Source: a virus
Direction: 5' to 3' (one strand)
IMG/VR virus record: IMGVR_UViG_3300050821_022567
Coordinates: 1 to 64,000 of that record
DNA: 64,000 nt
A program made the translations under genes and the position numbers. Position 1 is the first letter of the stretch, and the number at the start of each line of letters is the position of its first letter. The notes under the pieces were generated by a model. It was not told the DNA's origin. It saw only the letters and a list, made by a program, of their open reading frames with translations, and ran no database searches. Positions 6,528 through 14,630 of the stretch are shown here, in pieces.

Positions 6528-9125
6528 GGACATGTCTCCCGTGGATCCGTCGAGGTCGCCCTCGTCGGAGGTGTTGAGGCCGTCGGGAGACCCGCCGGCG
6601 TGGTACTCGAGTTCGTGTTCGCGGATCGCCGCGTCGATGAGCTCTTGGACGATGTCGAACACGCCCTCGTCCCACTTCGCCCCGGGGGGCGCGTTGACGA
6701 GGTCGCGGAGTCCAAAGCAGTACTTGGCGAGGCTCGTGCCCTGGTGCATCCCGTTCGGGTCACCGCCGCACGCCGCGAACTTGTCGCGCAAATTGTCGAG
6801 GTGCTCGGAGCACTCCGCCGCCGGCGCGAGCTCGTGCAGACCGAAGATCTGTTTGATCTTCGGCATGTACTCGTGGCTTGCGTGCGCGAAGCCCGCGCGC
6901 GTAGACATGAGCGACAGCTGCCGCGGCGCGGGCGTCGTCGCCGTCTCCTTCTGGTTCTCGCTCGCGACGAGGCGCGCGAGGTCCAGGAACGGCTGGTTCG
7001 TGAGTCCCGCGGACGAGAGGCGCGCACCGATCGGCTCGCCCGTCACCTTGTCCTTCGCCCCAAACCGGATCGCGGGCGAGATGCCCTGGTACTCGCCCGA
7101 CCGGATGTAGCCGCGCGCCTTCTCGCCCCACGCGACGTGGCCCCAGAGGTGGCCGCGGTCGTCGAGCCGGAGGTCGTGGATCCAGCCGCACGCGGGCGTC
7201 CCGTCGACCGGGATGTTCCCCGAGGCCGGGTCCTGCTCGGACGCGTGGTTGAAGTCGATCGGGATGTTGCGGTTCGGGTTCTTCGCTTTGTCGGCGTAGA
7301 AGTTCCGCACCATCTCGGCGAAGACGCCGGGGGTGAGATTGATGTCGCCGGCGGGGTGCCCCTTGTAGTGGCCGGGCGCGCCGAGCTCGATCCAAACCTT
7401 GCGGTCCGTCTCGGACATCTTCGCGGCGGCGATCGTCTCCTCGCTGAGAGAGATGATGTCGCCGATCGCGCGGGGTCCAAGCTGGCTCATGAGAGATCGC
7501 ACGTGGATATGCCCGCCCTTTCCGAGCTCGCCGTGGATACGGACGCGCCCGCCGCCGGTCTTCTTCGGCGCGTACTTGGATTGGACGCCGAGCTCCCGCG
7601 CGCGCCGCGCGATGTTGCGCTTCGCCTCGCGGTACTTCGCGCCGCTGATCGCCCCCTTGCTCTTCTCGCCCTCGAGCCGCGCCGCCGCGTTGTGCACGTG
7701 GGTCGCGTCTTCGATCGGGTACTTCTTCTCCTTCGGGAGGGCGAAGTGCTCCTTCGGGATGCGCTTGCGAGCTTTGGCGGTGAGGACGCTCATCTGCTTG
7801 GGCTCGGTGGCGGGTCCACGGCGGTAGCGCGCGCTGCCGGAGGTGACGTGGACGTCGCCCGGGCCGATGTCGGCGAAGCCGTGCGCGAGGTCGAACGCCC
7901 CCAAGTCGAGGAGGTGCTTGACCGTCGCGCCGTACAGCCGCGCCTGCGCGAGGAGGTCGCCCGGCCGCATCCATGCGGTGCGCGTGTTCGGCTCAAGCGC
8001 CTGCGCGTCGCCGGTCCAGCCGCAAACCCGGAAGACGGAGACCTTGCGGCCGTCGGTCGGCGACTTGATGTCGCAAACGTGGATGCACCCGGCGTTGACG
8101 CTGTTCGGGTCGGTCTTGAGCGCCAGCGCGGCAGCGATACCGGTCTCCTCGCGGAGTTCTCGGATCGCCGCCTTCAGCGCGTCCTCTCCCGGATCGACGA
8201 GCCCGCCTGGGATCGCCATCTCGTGGGGCGGCTCCGGGCGGGAGACCGTGAGCACCTCCCCCTGGACGTTGACGACGATCGCGAGCGCGGCGTCGCCCTC
8301 GCGCCAGCGCCGTTCCTCTGCGTCGGAGAATGGCGCTCCCGCCGCGGCGTAATGTCGGTCGTACGCGCGCTCGACGGCCGATTGCACCTGACCGATCCAA
8401 AGCGGACAGCTCGGATGATGCACGCCCGAGAAGACGCCGACGCCGCGCATCCCGAACGGCTTCTGACCATCGTGCCACGCGAAGTTCTTGCAGCGCCCGC
8501 AGGAGACCTGCTCGCGCGAATACTCGCCGAAGCCGCGCGTCGCCACGTTCGTGGGGTGCTCGTCGGTCGCTCCGCCCTCGTCGAACGGCTTCGACGGATC
8601 GGACCGGGACGTGTGGTGCTTCGACGAGCCCTTCTTCTGGGCGCTATGCAGATGCGTCCAGGGACCCTCGGGGACCGGGACCTTGCAGATGAACGCGAGT
8701 ACCGGCCTGCCGAGCAGCTCGCAGGCGAGCGTGCGGTGGTGACCGTCGATGATCTCCAGCTTCGGGTTGCCCGGCCGCTGGACGAGGACGACGGGCTTGT
8801 TCTTCTCGTCCGCGAGCTTCTTCGCGAAGTGAGCGACTTTGCCGTCGGTGCTGGCCGTCCACGAGTCGCGTGTGGAGAAGTCGATCTGGCTGAGATCGAC
8901 TTCGACCGGACCGCGCCAGTGCCCCGCGAGCACCCACGCCAGGTCGCGCGCCGGATAGTCGTCGAGTAGCTGCTCGTAGACTACGCGCGCCGGATGCGCG
9001 TCGGGGCGCGCGTCCGCCATGAGGACGGCGCGGTGCTCATTCGCGAGCGCCCGCTCTTCGGCGCAGGCGACGAAGGTGTCGTCCGGCCACACGAGGGACG
9101 CGGCGACGATTTGCGGTCGCGTCAT
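5892..9125 (-). CDS. Giant fusion: ParB-like domain + Nudix hydrolase + Mu gpI-type capsid protease + scaffold
   Basis: 1077 aa. Residues 70-150 hold a ParB/sulfiredoxin-like domain with IIDGHHR (125-131). A Cys/His patch (CGRCKNF...HHPSC) lies at 209-240. Residues 280-400 are a Nudix domain whose box fits the consensus exactly (G308, E314, R322-E323, E326-E327, G329). Residues 446-530 resemble the DUF6582 element seen before some phage proteases. Residues 550-725 match Mu gpI proteases (IDFNHASEQDP, GYIRSGEYQGISPAI). The rest is a charged coiled-coil scaffold. Mu gpI is about 360 aa, so this is unusually long. The ATG has only a weak ribosome site. Confidence 0.8.
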   Translation of the reverse strand: MTRPQIVAASLVWPDDTFVACAEERALANEHRAVLMADARPDAHPARVVYEQLLDDYPARDLAWVLAGHWRGPVEVDLSQIDFSTRDSWTASTDGKVAHFAKKLADEKNKPVVLVQRPGNPKLEIIDGHHRTLACELLGRPVLAFICKVPVPEGPWTHLHSAQKKGSSKHHTSRSDPSKPFDEGGATDEHPTNVATRGFGEYSREQVSCGRCKNFAWHDGQKPFGMRGVGVFSGVHHPSCPLWIGQVQSAVERAYDRHYAAAGAPFSDAEERRWREGDAALAIVVNVQGEVLTVSRPEPPHEMAIPGGLVDPGEDALKAAIRELREETGIAAALALKTDPNSVNAGCIHVCDIKSPTDGRKVSVFRVCGWTGDAQALEPNTRTAWMRPGDLLAQARLYGATVKHLLDLGAFDLAHGFADIGPGDVHVTSGSARYRRGPATEPKQMSVLTAKARKRIPKEHFALPKEKKYPIEDATHVHNAAARLEGEKSKGAISGAKYREAKRNIARRARELGVQSKYAPKKTGGGRVRIHGELGKGGHIHVRSLMSQLGPRAIGDIISLSEETIAAAKMSETDRKVWIELGAPGHYKGHPAGDINLTPGVFAEMVRNFYADKAKNPNRNIPIDFNHASEQDPASGNIPVDGTPACGWIHDLRLDDRGHLWGHVAWGEKARGYIRSGEYQGISPAIRFGAKDKVTGEPIGARLSSAGLTNQPFLDLARLVASENQKETATTPAPRQLSLMSTRAGFAHASHEYMPKIKQIFGLHELAPAAECSEHLDNLRDKFAACGGDPNGMHQGTSLAKYCFGLRDLVNAPPGAKWDEGVFDIVQELIDAAIREHELEYHAGGSPDGLNTSDEGDLDGSTGDMSMSDENKVTTLLSETQTKLVKASTDLSEVTQKLTLSEQNLAAEKTARAAAEKAATDLTTKFSLQDAELTALRKKLADQQVLLDEHAKATIDQDVTDAIAFYSDTKGAKEEMRAQLTEYRTNCPAAFAAYYPKVPKDKQHLGRTIVAGGNTREPTVARVGDPEKVKIDQVALSHAIARTGRVSLGEAQAMVLRMSEQQLIKAAKEYLALDVAV

Positions 9126-9130
9126 TAGGA

Positions 9131-9206
9131 TGGCCCTCGCCGCTGGAATCGAACCAGCGCTACGCTCCCCAGTCGTCCGCGCGCTTTCCTACCAATGAGC
9201 CCCGCG
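9131..9206 (-). tRNA. tRNA-like sequence, probably degenerate
   Basis: The minus strand has a perfect T-arm (GCTGG-TTCGATT-CCAGC, 9142-9158) followed by seven bases, one discriminator and an encoded CCA (9131-9133). A D-loop-like ATTGGTAGG lies upstream (9188-9196). I cannot fold a normal anticodon arm: the only loop with U33 gives GGG as anticodon with a mismatched stem. No full 7-bp acceptor partner is found at the right distance. A 6 of 7 match, CCTCGCG, lies at 9230-9236. It may be a tRNA remnant or a tRNA-like 3' end. Confidence 0.3.
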
Positions 9207-9245
9207 GGCGGCTGACGAGCCGCACCGAGCGCGAGGCTGGGGGGC

Positions 9246-9869
9246 TCACTGGATCGTCGAGTAGCAAGTGAGGATGCCCTGCGGCACGCCCACGCCCGTC
9301 GAGGTCTTCGTGATCGAGACGGTGATCTGGTCGCCCGGTGCGACGAACGCGCCCGTGACCGGCGGGATGACAACGTTCTGCCAGGCAAACCAGCTGCCCG
9401 TCGAAGGGGCGTCCGCCGCAGCGTCGAGCATGTTCGTCGTCGTGGACGCCGAGGCGATGAGCGTCGGGCCGACACCGCCGTCCGGGTTATTGCCCGGACG
9501 CTTGTAGACGTTCAGCGTCGCGTAGGTGGTCTGCGACGCCGTGAGCGCCGCGCTCGTCACGAACTGGCACTGCGAGACGGGGATCGAGAGCGGTCCCGGT
9601 CCAATCCCGTCGACGGGGATCTCCGTAAGCGAACCGCCCGAGTCGGTCCCGTCCGCCCAGTTCTTGTTCCACTCGAAGAGCCCCTGCTCGACGACTTGGC
9701 TGCCGACCGAGTTGACGTAGTTCACGTCGAGCCCGAGCTTGTGACCCGAGGCGCTGGGCGGAGGCGTCGTCTGCGCCGGCGGATTGGCCGTCTGGCACGC
9801 GACGGAGCCGACGAGCACGGAGAGGCACACCGCCATCACGGAGCTGACCAGGATTCGGAACGGGTTCAT
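9246..9869 (-). CDS. Second predicted lipoprotein in the head operon
   Basis: 207 aa. MNPFRILVSSVMAV opens a hydrophobic signal, followed by VGSVAC with Cys near residue 25 as a likely lipobox, then a Pro/Thr/Ser linker and SGHKLGLD. The mature domain is beta-rich with many Thr/Ser/Asn residues and a closing ILTCYST. The layout and the short K-L-G motif repeat what is seen at 1120-1590. GAGGACTCC before the ATG is an acceptable ribosome site. It lies between the portal and protease genes, so it is co-expressed with virion proteins. A surface-exclusion or envelope-modifying role is possible but unproven. Confidence 0.65.
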   Translation of the reverse strand: MNPFRILVSSVMAVCLSVLVGSVACQTANPPAQTTPPPSASGHKLGLDVNYVNSVGSQVVEQGLFEWNKNWADGTDSGGSLTEIPVDGIGPGPLSIPVSQCQFVTSAALTASQTTYATLNVYKRPGNNPDGGVGPTLIASASTTTNMLDAAADAPSTGSWFAWQNVVIPPVTGAFVAPGDQITVSITKTSTGVGVPQGILTCYSTIQ

Positions 9870-9895
9870 CGGAGTCCTCTTCGGTGGTGGGGCCG

Positions 9896-11650
9896 TTACT
9901 CGGCAGCCTGTTCGGTCTCACCCCGCACGGGGCGATCGGGTCGGTTGGGTCGGTCGCCAGACGTGGAGCCGGTCGGCTCGTCGTCCGGCTCGTCGTTTTC
10001 GTCGTCGGGGTTGTCCCCGCCCTCCGGCGGCTCGGTGCCGTCCGGAGAGGCAGGCGGCGTGGCAGGCGCGGCCGCCGTGAGCTTGATCGGCTCGTCGTCC
10101 TCGTCGTCCTTGTCGACCAGCTTCGCGCCTGCGCGCTCGGCCACGTCCTTTTTGGACCAGGGGACGCCGACGCCGGCGAGCTTGATCGCGAGGTCCGCGA
10201 GCTCTTTCGCGGAGAGGTCCTCGTTCACGTTCAGACCGAGGCGAGGACAGAGCCGCTCCTCGCATCCCGGCCAGTTGAGCCGCACGATCCACTTGACGAG
10301 GTCGCGCTCGAGCGAGTCGCAAACCGCCTTCGCGTCGTACGTCGAGAGCTTGAGCGTGCCGCGCTCGGCCACCTCGCTCGCGCTCCGCGCTCCCGTCTTC
10401 CCCGGCTGCGTCGTGTAGTCCTGCCCGAGCAGGCCCTTCGACATCTGCCCGTCGAGGAACGAGATAAACTTCTCCGCGTCCATCGTGGACGCGCCCTTCA
10501 GGATCTCGATCTTGCAGGCGTCCGGAAGGACGGCGGAGTTCAGCGACCCGAGACCGAGCGCCTTCGTGGCCTCGTTGAGCCGCTGGATGTCGACCGTCGA
10601 GGCGGGGACCGGCGTGTCCTTCTCCTCGTCGCGGGAGAAGTAGCCGACGATGAGCGGGCGGACCGTGCGCTCGAAGTCCTGCGCGACCGCGCGGACGACC
10701 ATGCGCTTGAGCATCATGTAGGACGCGATGAAGCGTCCCTCGCCGTCGCGCGTCGGGTACTCGCCCGAGAGCGTCGGCGCGTGAATGATGAACTTCCCGG
10801 GGAAGTCCGCCATCCGCAGGCCGTACACGCCCGTTGTCGGTCCCATGTACGACATGCCAGGGCCGACGAGCCCCTGGTCCCAAACGTGGAGGTCCCACGT
10901 CGTGGGGTTCGAATAGTTGAGCCGACGCGAGTGGATCGAGTGGAGCCCGCGCGGGCGCCACAAGTCCGTCTTCGTCCACTCGATCTCCGATGCGGAGAGG
11001 CCGGTGATAATCCCCCAGGCCAGCTGGAAGAGCGCCTGCGACCACCGCGGGATCGCGGAGATCATCGCCTCGACCTGCTTGGCGATCTCCTTCGCCTTCT
11101 CGAGGTCGGGGTCCCCGTCGGGGAGCGACGCCGGCAGGACCTGCAGCTTGCCGCAGGCGACGTTCAGGACGCGCTGTCGAGCGACCCCGTGCGCGTGCGG
11201 GTCGTGCTCGAAGAGCTCCGACAGAACGTCGACGAACTGGTACCGCAGCCCGTAGGTGCAGTTCCGAAACGTCGAGGCGAGGTAATTGAGGGAGAGGTTC
11301 CCTCCAATGACGATCGGCGTCCGATCGATGATCGGCGCCGGCGCGAGCAGGCGCTGCGCCGCCGACGACCCGTCCCCCCACTGCTCGTCGCGGGAGTAGC
11401 CTCCCGGGATGAGCGGCGCCGAGCCCTGGTTGGGCCAGCGGCGTCCGCTTCCGTCCGAGGCGCCACCGACGGCGACGGGGAGCTGCTCGCCGAGCGGGCC
11501 GTACGTGCCGCCGCGGAGATCGTTCGGGCTCTCCCGCGCCGTTTGGGCCGGGGCGGGGTTGGCGACGAGCGCGCCGGGCGCGGGCTCTGTCGCGAACAGC
11601 GTACCGAACCCGCCGAAGCCGGTCATGCCTTCGGTGTCGGAGTTCGGCAT
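9896..11650 (-). CDS. Portal protein, Mu gp29 / DUF935 family
   Basis: 584 aa. The portal ring is the DNA entry pore at one capsid vertex and binds the terminase. Family marks include EHDPHAHGVARQRVL, WGIITGLSASEIEW, LHSIHSRRLNYSNP and a C-terminal DUF935-like helical part ending in LVDKDDEDDEP. The first 90 residues are Gly/Pro-rich and probably disordered, and the last 70 are acidic and Pro-rich, so the conserved core is of normal size. It follows the terminase large subunit as in Mu. The ATG has a weak ribosome site. Confidence 0.85.
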   Translation of the reverse strand: MPNSDTEGMTGFGGFGTLFATEPAPGALVANPAPAQTARESPNDLRGGTYGPLGEQLPVAVGGASDGSGRRWPNQGSAPLIPGGYSRDEQWGDGSSAAQRLLAPAPIIDRTPIVIGGNLSLNYLASTFRNCTYGLRYQFVDVLSELFEHDPHAHGVARQRVLNVACGKLQVLPASLPDGDPDLEKAKEIAKQVEAMISAIPRWSQALFQLAWGIITGLSASEIEWTKTDLWRPRGLHSIHSRRLNYSNPTTWDLHVWDQGLVGPGMSYMGPTTGVYGLRMADFPGKFIIHAPTLSGEYPTRDGEGRFIASYMMLKRMVVRAVAQDFERTVRPLIVGYFSRDEEKDTPVPASTVDIQRLNEATKALGLGSLNSAVLPDACKIEILKGASTMDAEKFISFLDGQMSKGLLGQDYTTQPGKTGARSASEVAERGTLKLSTYDAKAVCDSLERDLVKWIVRLNWPGCEERLCPRLGLNVNEDLSAKELADLAIKLAGVGVPWSKKDVAERAGAKLVDKDDEDDEPIKLTAAAPATPPASPDGTEPPEGGDNPDDENDEPDDEPTGSTSGDRPNRPDRPVRGETEQAAE

Positions 11651-11712
11651 TGGGGAGCGGTCTTCGTCGTGCGGGCTTGCCTCGCGCGGGCTCTACACCC
11701 GGCCCAAAGCGC

Positions 11713-11742
11713 CTGCGTGTTTCTGCGTGTCTCTGCGTCTTT
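11713..11742. repeat. Three tandem 10-bp repeats between portal and terminase genes
   Basis: CTGCGTGTTT, CTGCGTGTCT and CTGCGTCTTT follow one another in the 147-base gap between the portal and large-terminase genes. A single related copy (CTCTGCGTCTTCG) occurs near 27780. The rest of the gap shows no promoter or terminator I can support. Confidence 0.5.
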
Positions 11743-11797
11743 TGCGGAATGCCGAATGCGTTCGACAGATCGCCGGCGCACGACGGATTCGCGTTTA

Positions 11798-13405
11798 CTA
11801 ACGCTCGGCTAGCGGCGATTCGTAGAGCTGAATCGGGTCCTCCAATTCAGTTTCGTCGTCATCGCCCGCGAAGCCGCGCTTGCGCCCCTGCCAGATCGAC
11901 AGCGCGAGCGAGTCGGCGAGGTCCGGGCTGCGCCCGATGCGGCTCTTCACGTCGTCTTTCGACTCGACTTGGTAGCGGCCACGCGCGTCGAACGTGTACG
12001 TCGGGTCGAGAAGTTCCTGCTCAAGGGCCGGCTGCGCGTCGAGGACCCCCTCCTCGTCCAGCCATTCCTGGACCCCGATCGCCAGCTGCGACCGTAGATT
12101 GTGGAAGCGCGAGTCGTCGTCCGCACGCTCGGAGACGTTGACCTCAATGACCGTGATGGTGAACCCCTTGGGGACGAGTCCCCGCCGGCGGCGATCGTTG
12201 GCCACCTTTCGGAACTCGCGCGCCGTCCGTCGAAGTTGGTCGGCGACCCCGCCACCGACGCCGATGACGTCGATCTTGACGTGGACCTCCTCGCCGTCGA
12301 ACGCGTGCTCGCGCGCGACCGCGACGACGCGCGACGCGACCGAGACCGTGTCGCGCCGGTCGAACCCGTCGGCGTCCTTCCTGCCCTCGGCGCTCGGGTC
12401 CTTGCCGATCATGACGTGCGGGTAGACGCGGGGGCCGCGGCGGGGGGTGATGACCGACTTGTCGTCGCCGAAGCGCGCGACGTCGACGCCGAGGTCGAGG
12501 TCGTATTCGCTGCGCCAACGCTCCTCGTCCTCCGGGGTCGCCGCGGCCGCTCGCGCCGTCGCCTTCTCGAGCGTGACGAGCGAGACGACGTTGTTCGCGC
12601 CGCTCGCGGGGAAGTTCCCCAGTACGCGGACCTGATAGCTGAGGCTGTCACGGCCCCACTGCTCGAGTCGGCGCCGCGTGAATTCCTTGTCCGCAAGGCC
12701 CTTGATCCCGGTCTCGGATGCCTCCTCCCCCGAGAGGGTGAAGAGCTTGAAGAACTGCCGCTCCGCGTGGAACGCCCGGTAGAACCGCCCGCTCGTCCGG
12801 GTCGGGTTGCTCGACATTACGAGGCGCGCCTTGCCGGCGCGGTTCCCCTCGATGGCCTCGAACATCGGGTCGCCAATGCCGCTGGCCTCGTCGGCAAGCC
12901 AGAGCATCTCGGGCGACGAGATGCCGGCCATCGCCTCCGGTTTCGCCTTGGCGAGCCCCTTCGCTTCGCGTCCATCCGCGAAGCGAAGCCCGGTGCGGTG
13001 GTCGATCGCGAGCTCGCCGCCGAGGAGCGCGCGGACGCGCGGCGTATAGAGCCGCGTCATCTCCTTCCAGAGCGTGTCGCGGATCGAGTCGTCCGTCGCC
13101 GACGTCATGATGACGCGGGCGCGTTTACGCGTGGCGACGAACCAGAGCGCCGCGCAGATGAGCAGCGTCGTCTTGCCGGTCTTCTGCCCGCTCTTGATCG
13201 CGACGTCGAGGTTGTCGCGGATCGCTTCGAGGATCTCGGCCTGGCGGTGCCAGAGCGTGACCCCGAGGATATCGCGCGCGAACCCGACCGGGTCGTCGTA
13301 GTACTTCGCGAAGAGCTCGGGCCCCTTCACTTGTCGCGCGGCGCGACGCTTCGCGGCCACCCGCGCGAAGGTCGGCTTTGGGCTGAACGTCGTCCTCGTT
13401 CGCAT
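11798..13405 (-). CDS. terL: Terminase large subunit (ATPase and nuclease)
   Basis: 535 aa. This motor cuts concatemeric DNA and pumps it into the prohead. The N-terminal ATPase has a Walker A-type KSGQKTGKTT at about 71-80, a Walker B MLWLADEA at 167-174 and a coupling motif region with MSSNPTRTSG near 200. The C-terminal RNase-H-like nuclease has LGVDVARFGDD near 312, KIDVIGVGGGVADQL and a final SPDLADSLALS acidic motif, so all three catalytic Asp positions are present. Length is typical. It partners the small subunit immediately upstream. Confidence 0.92.
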   Translation of the reverse strand: MRTRTTFSPKPTFARVAAKRRAARQVKGPELFAKYYDDPVGFARDILGVTLWHRQAEILEAIRDNLDVAIKSGQKTGKTTLLICAALWFVATRKRARVIMTSATDDSIRDTLWKEMTRLYTPRVRALLGGELAIDHRTGLRFADGREAKGLAKAKPEAMAGISSPEMLWLADEASGIGDPMFEAIEGNRAGKARLVMSSNPTRTSGRFYRAFHAERQFFKLFTLSGEEASETGIKGLADKEFTRRRLEQWGRDSLSYQVRVLGNFPASGANNVVSLVTLEKATARAAAATPEDEERWRSEYDLDLGVDVARFGDDKSVITPRRGPRVYPHVMIGKDPSAEGRKDADGFDRRDTVSVASRVVAVAREHAFDGEEVHVKIDVIGVGGGVADQLRRTAREFRKVANDRRRRGLVPKGFTITVIEVNVSERADDDSRFHNLRSQLAIGVQEWLDEEGVLDAQPALEQELLDPTYTFDARGRYQVESKDDVKSRIGRSPDLADSLALSIWQGRKRGFAGDDDETELEDPIQLYESPLAER

Positions 13406-13429
13406 GATGGCCGCGCCCGCGGCGCGAGG

Positions 13430-14182
13430 TCACTCGGCGGCGTTCGCGGAATCGCCCTCTTCCGTCGCGATGATCGCCGACTCCACGAGGTCGTAGAGCT
13501 CCGGCGGCAGCTTCTTCTCGAGCTTCTCGAGGAGCTGCTCCATCTCCTTCTCGAGCTTCACGTTCACCACTTGCTGCGGCGCAAACTCGTCGGGGTAGAG
13601 GCGCTCCAGCACCGTGAGCTCCGCCTTCCAATCACGGTCCCCACTGTTGAGGACCCCTTTGCGGATGCGCTCGATGGCCTGCTTCTTGTAACGCGCGCGC
13701 GCATACGTGAGGGCTTCTCCAAAATCGGAGTAGCGGGCGTCGCCCTCGCGCCCCTTCTGGAGCCACTCGGACAACGTCGCCTGCGAGATCCCGTTCGCCT
13801 CCGCGGCGATGGCAAACGTCGCCCCTTCTTCCACGTCCTTCAGCAGAGACTCGCGCAGCTCCGCGGTGAACATCGACGGCCGCCCGCGCCTGCTCTTTGC
13901 GGCTGGTTTGGCTTCGCCGCAGGTAGTCGGCGCCTTCTTCTTGGACACCTTTGCGGGCGCCACGGTGGTTGTCGCAGTCGTTTCGGTCGCCAGCGGCGGT
14001 TTCGACGACTTCGAGCGGTTGTCGCTCTTCGCCGCTCCTGAGGTCCTCAGGTACTTCGTGACGGCGGCTTTCGAGACCTGGACGCCGCGTTCCTTCGCGC
14101 ACCATTCCGCGATGATGCGGTGCGATTCGCCTGCGTCCGCTTTGGCCCGAATCTCCTTCCCGAGGCTCTCGGTGATCTTCAT
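13430..14182 (-). CDS. terS: Terminase small subunit (DNA-recognition)
   Basis: 250 aa. The N-terminal 50 residues form one helix-turn-helix (SHRIIAEWCAKERGVQVSKA). A Ser/Lys/Ala linker follows, then a second HTH (GATFAIAAEANGISQATLSEWL) at about 120-145, and a C-terminal helical oligomerisation part with KLEKEMEQLLEKLEKKL. Two HTH segments plus a coiled C-terminus and its position directly before the large subunit identify it. It would bind the packaging site. It is transcribed away from the plus-strand block, so 14183-14318 is a divergent control region. Confidence 0.8.
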   Translation of the reverse strand: MKITESLGKEIRAKADAGESHRIIAEWCAKERGVQVSKAAVTKYLRTSGAAKSDNRSKSSKPPLATETTATTTVAPAKVSKKKAPTTCGEAKPAAKSRRGRPSMFTAELRESLLKDVEEGATFAIAAEANGISQATLSEWLQKGREGDARYSDFGEALTYARARYKKQAIERIRKGVLNSGDRDWKAELTVLERLYPDEFAPQQVVNVKLEKEMEQLLEKLEKKLPPELYDLVESAIIATEEGDSANAAE

Positions 14183-14284
14183 GGCGTCCTCAGAGACTAC
14201 TTCGCCGACTACCGTTCGTCACGTGTCCGATGACTTTGGACACCGCGACCCGGAAGAAATCGACACGTCCAATCCGATCACCCC

Positions 14285-14312
14285 TTGCATGATTCAATCA
14301 TGGTGATAGATT
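14285..14312 (+). promoter_or_regulatory. Predicted promoter of the plus-strand block (TTGCAT-16 bp-TAGATT)
   Basis: TTGCAT (14285-14290) and TAGATT (14307-14312) are 16 bp apart. The surrounding ATTCAATCATGGTGATAGAT sequence is repeated with few changes around 16000-16022, so it is a conserved element. Transcription should begin near 14319, where a GTG codon lies. The ribosome-site-bearing ATG is at 14361. Confidence 0.6.
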
Positions 14313-14360
14313 GATTGGGTGAGCGACGAGGAAGTCGCCGCGGCGAAGGGAGAAGGGGTC

Positions 14361-14627
14361 ATGGCAATGGTTGGAATGGTTACTGCGGAGCTTGTTGTGA
14401 CGAAGGTGGGGGCGATCGAGTCGCGGGCGAAGGCTCTCCTCGAGAGCGCTGTCGGACGCCCCTGCGTCCGAGTGGAGATTGGGCTCACCTCCGTCACCAC
14501 CGAGTGGCTGACGGCGGAGGACGCGGCACGCGCGGCCGTCTTCTTCGGGTCGGAGATGCGCCGGGCGACCCGGCTCTCCTACGACGCGGTGAACGGGTGG
14601 ACATGCGAAGCGACGGAGGGGTTCTGA
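14361..14627 (+). CDS. Hypothetical protein, first gene of the plus-strand block
   Basis: 88 aa from the ATG with GGAGAAGG four bases upstream. An upstream in-frame GTG at 14319 would add 14 residues and would sit exactly at the predicted transcription start. The protein is mixed alpha/beta with a TAEDAARAAVFFGSEM helix and no membrane segment or cysteine motif. I do not recognise it. As the promoter-proximal gene it is probably made early and strongly. Confidence 0.6.
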   Translation: MAMVGMVTAELVVTKVGAIESRAKALLESAVGRPCVRVEIGLTSVTTEWLTAEDAARAAVFFGSEMRRATRLSYDAVNGWTCEATEGF

Positions 14628-14630
14628 GCC

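Noticed and set aside
5856-8969. A 1037-codon open frame on the plus strand opposite the protease fusion
   Set aside because: It is Arg/Leu/Val-rich with no motif and mirrors the complementary strand of a well-supported gene. Long antisense open frames are expected at this GC content.
10895-10925. GGTTCGAATAGTTGAGCC, similar to a tRNA T-loop, in the portal gene
   Set aside because: No matching stem, no acceptor arm, and it lies in the conserved core of the portal frame.
12101-14041. Plus-strand frame of 646 codons across the terminase genes
   Set aside because: Arg/Asp/Val-rich shadow of the two terminase genes, which have clear motifs on the minus strand.
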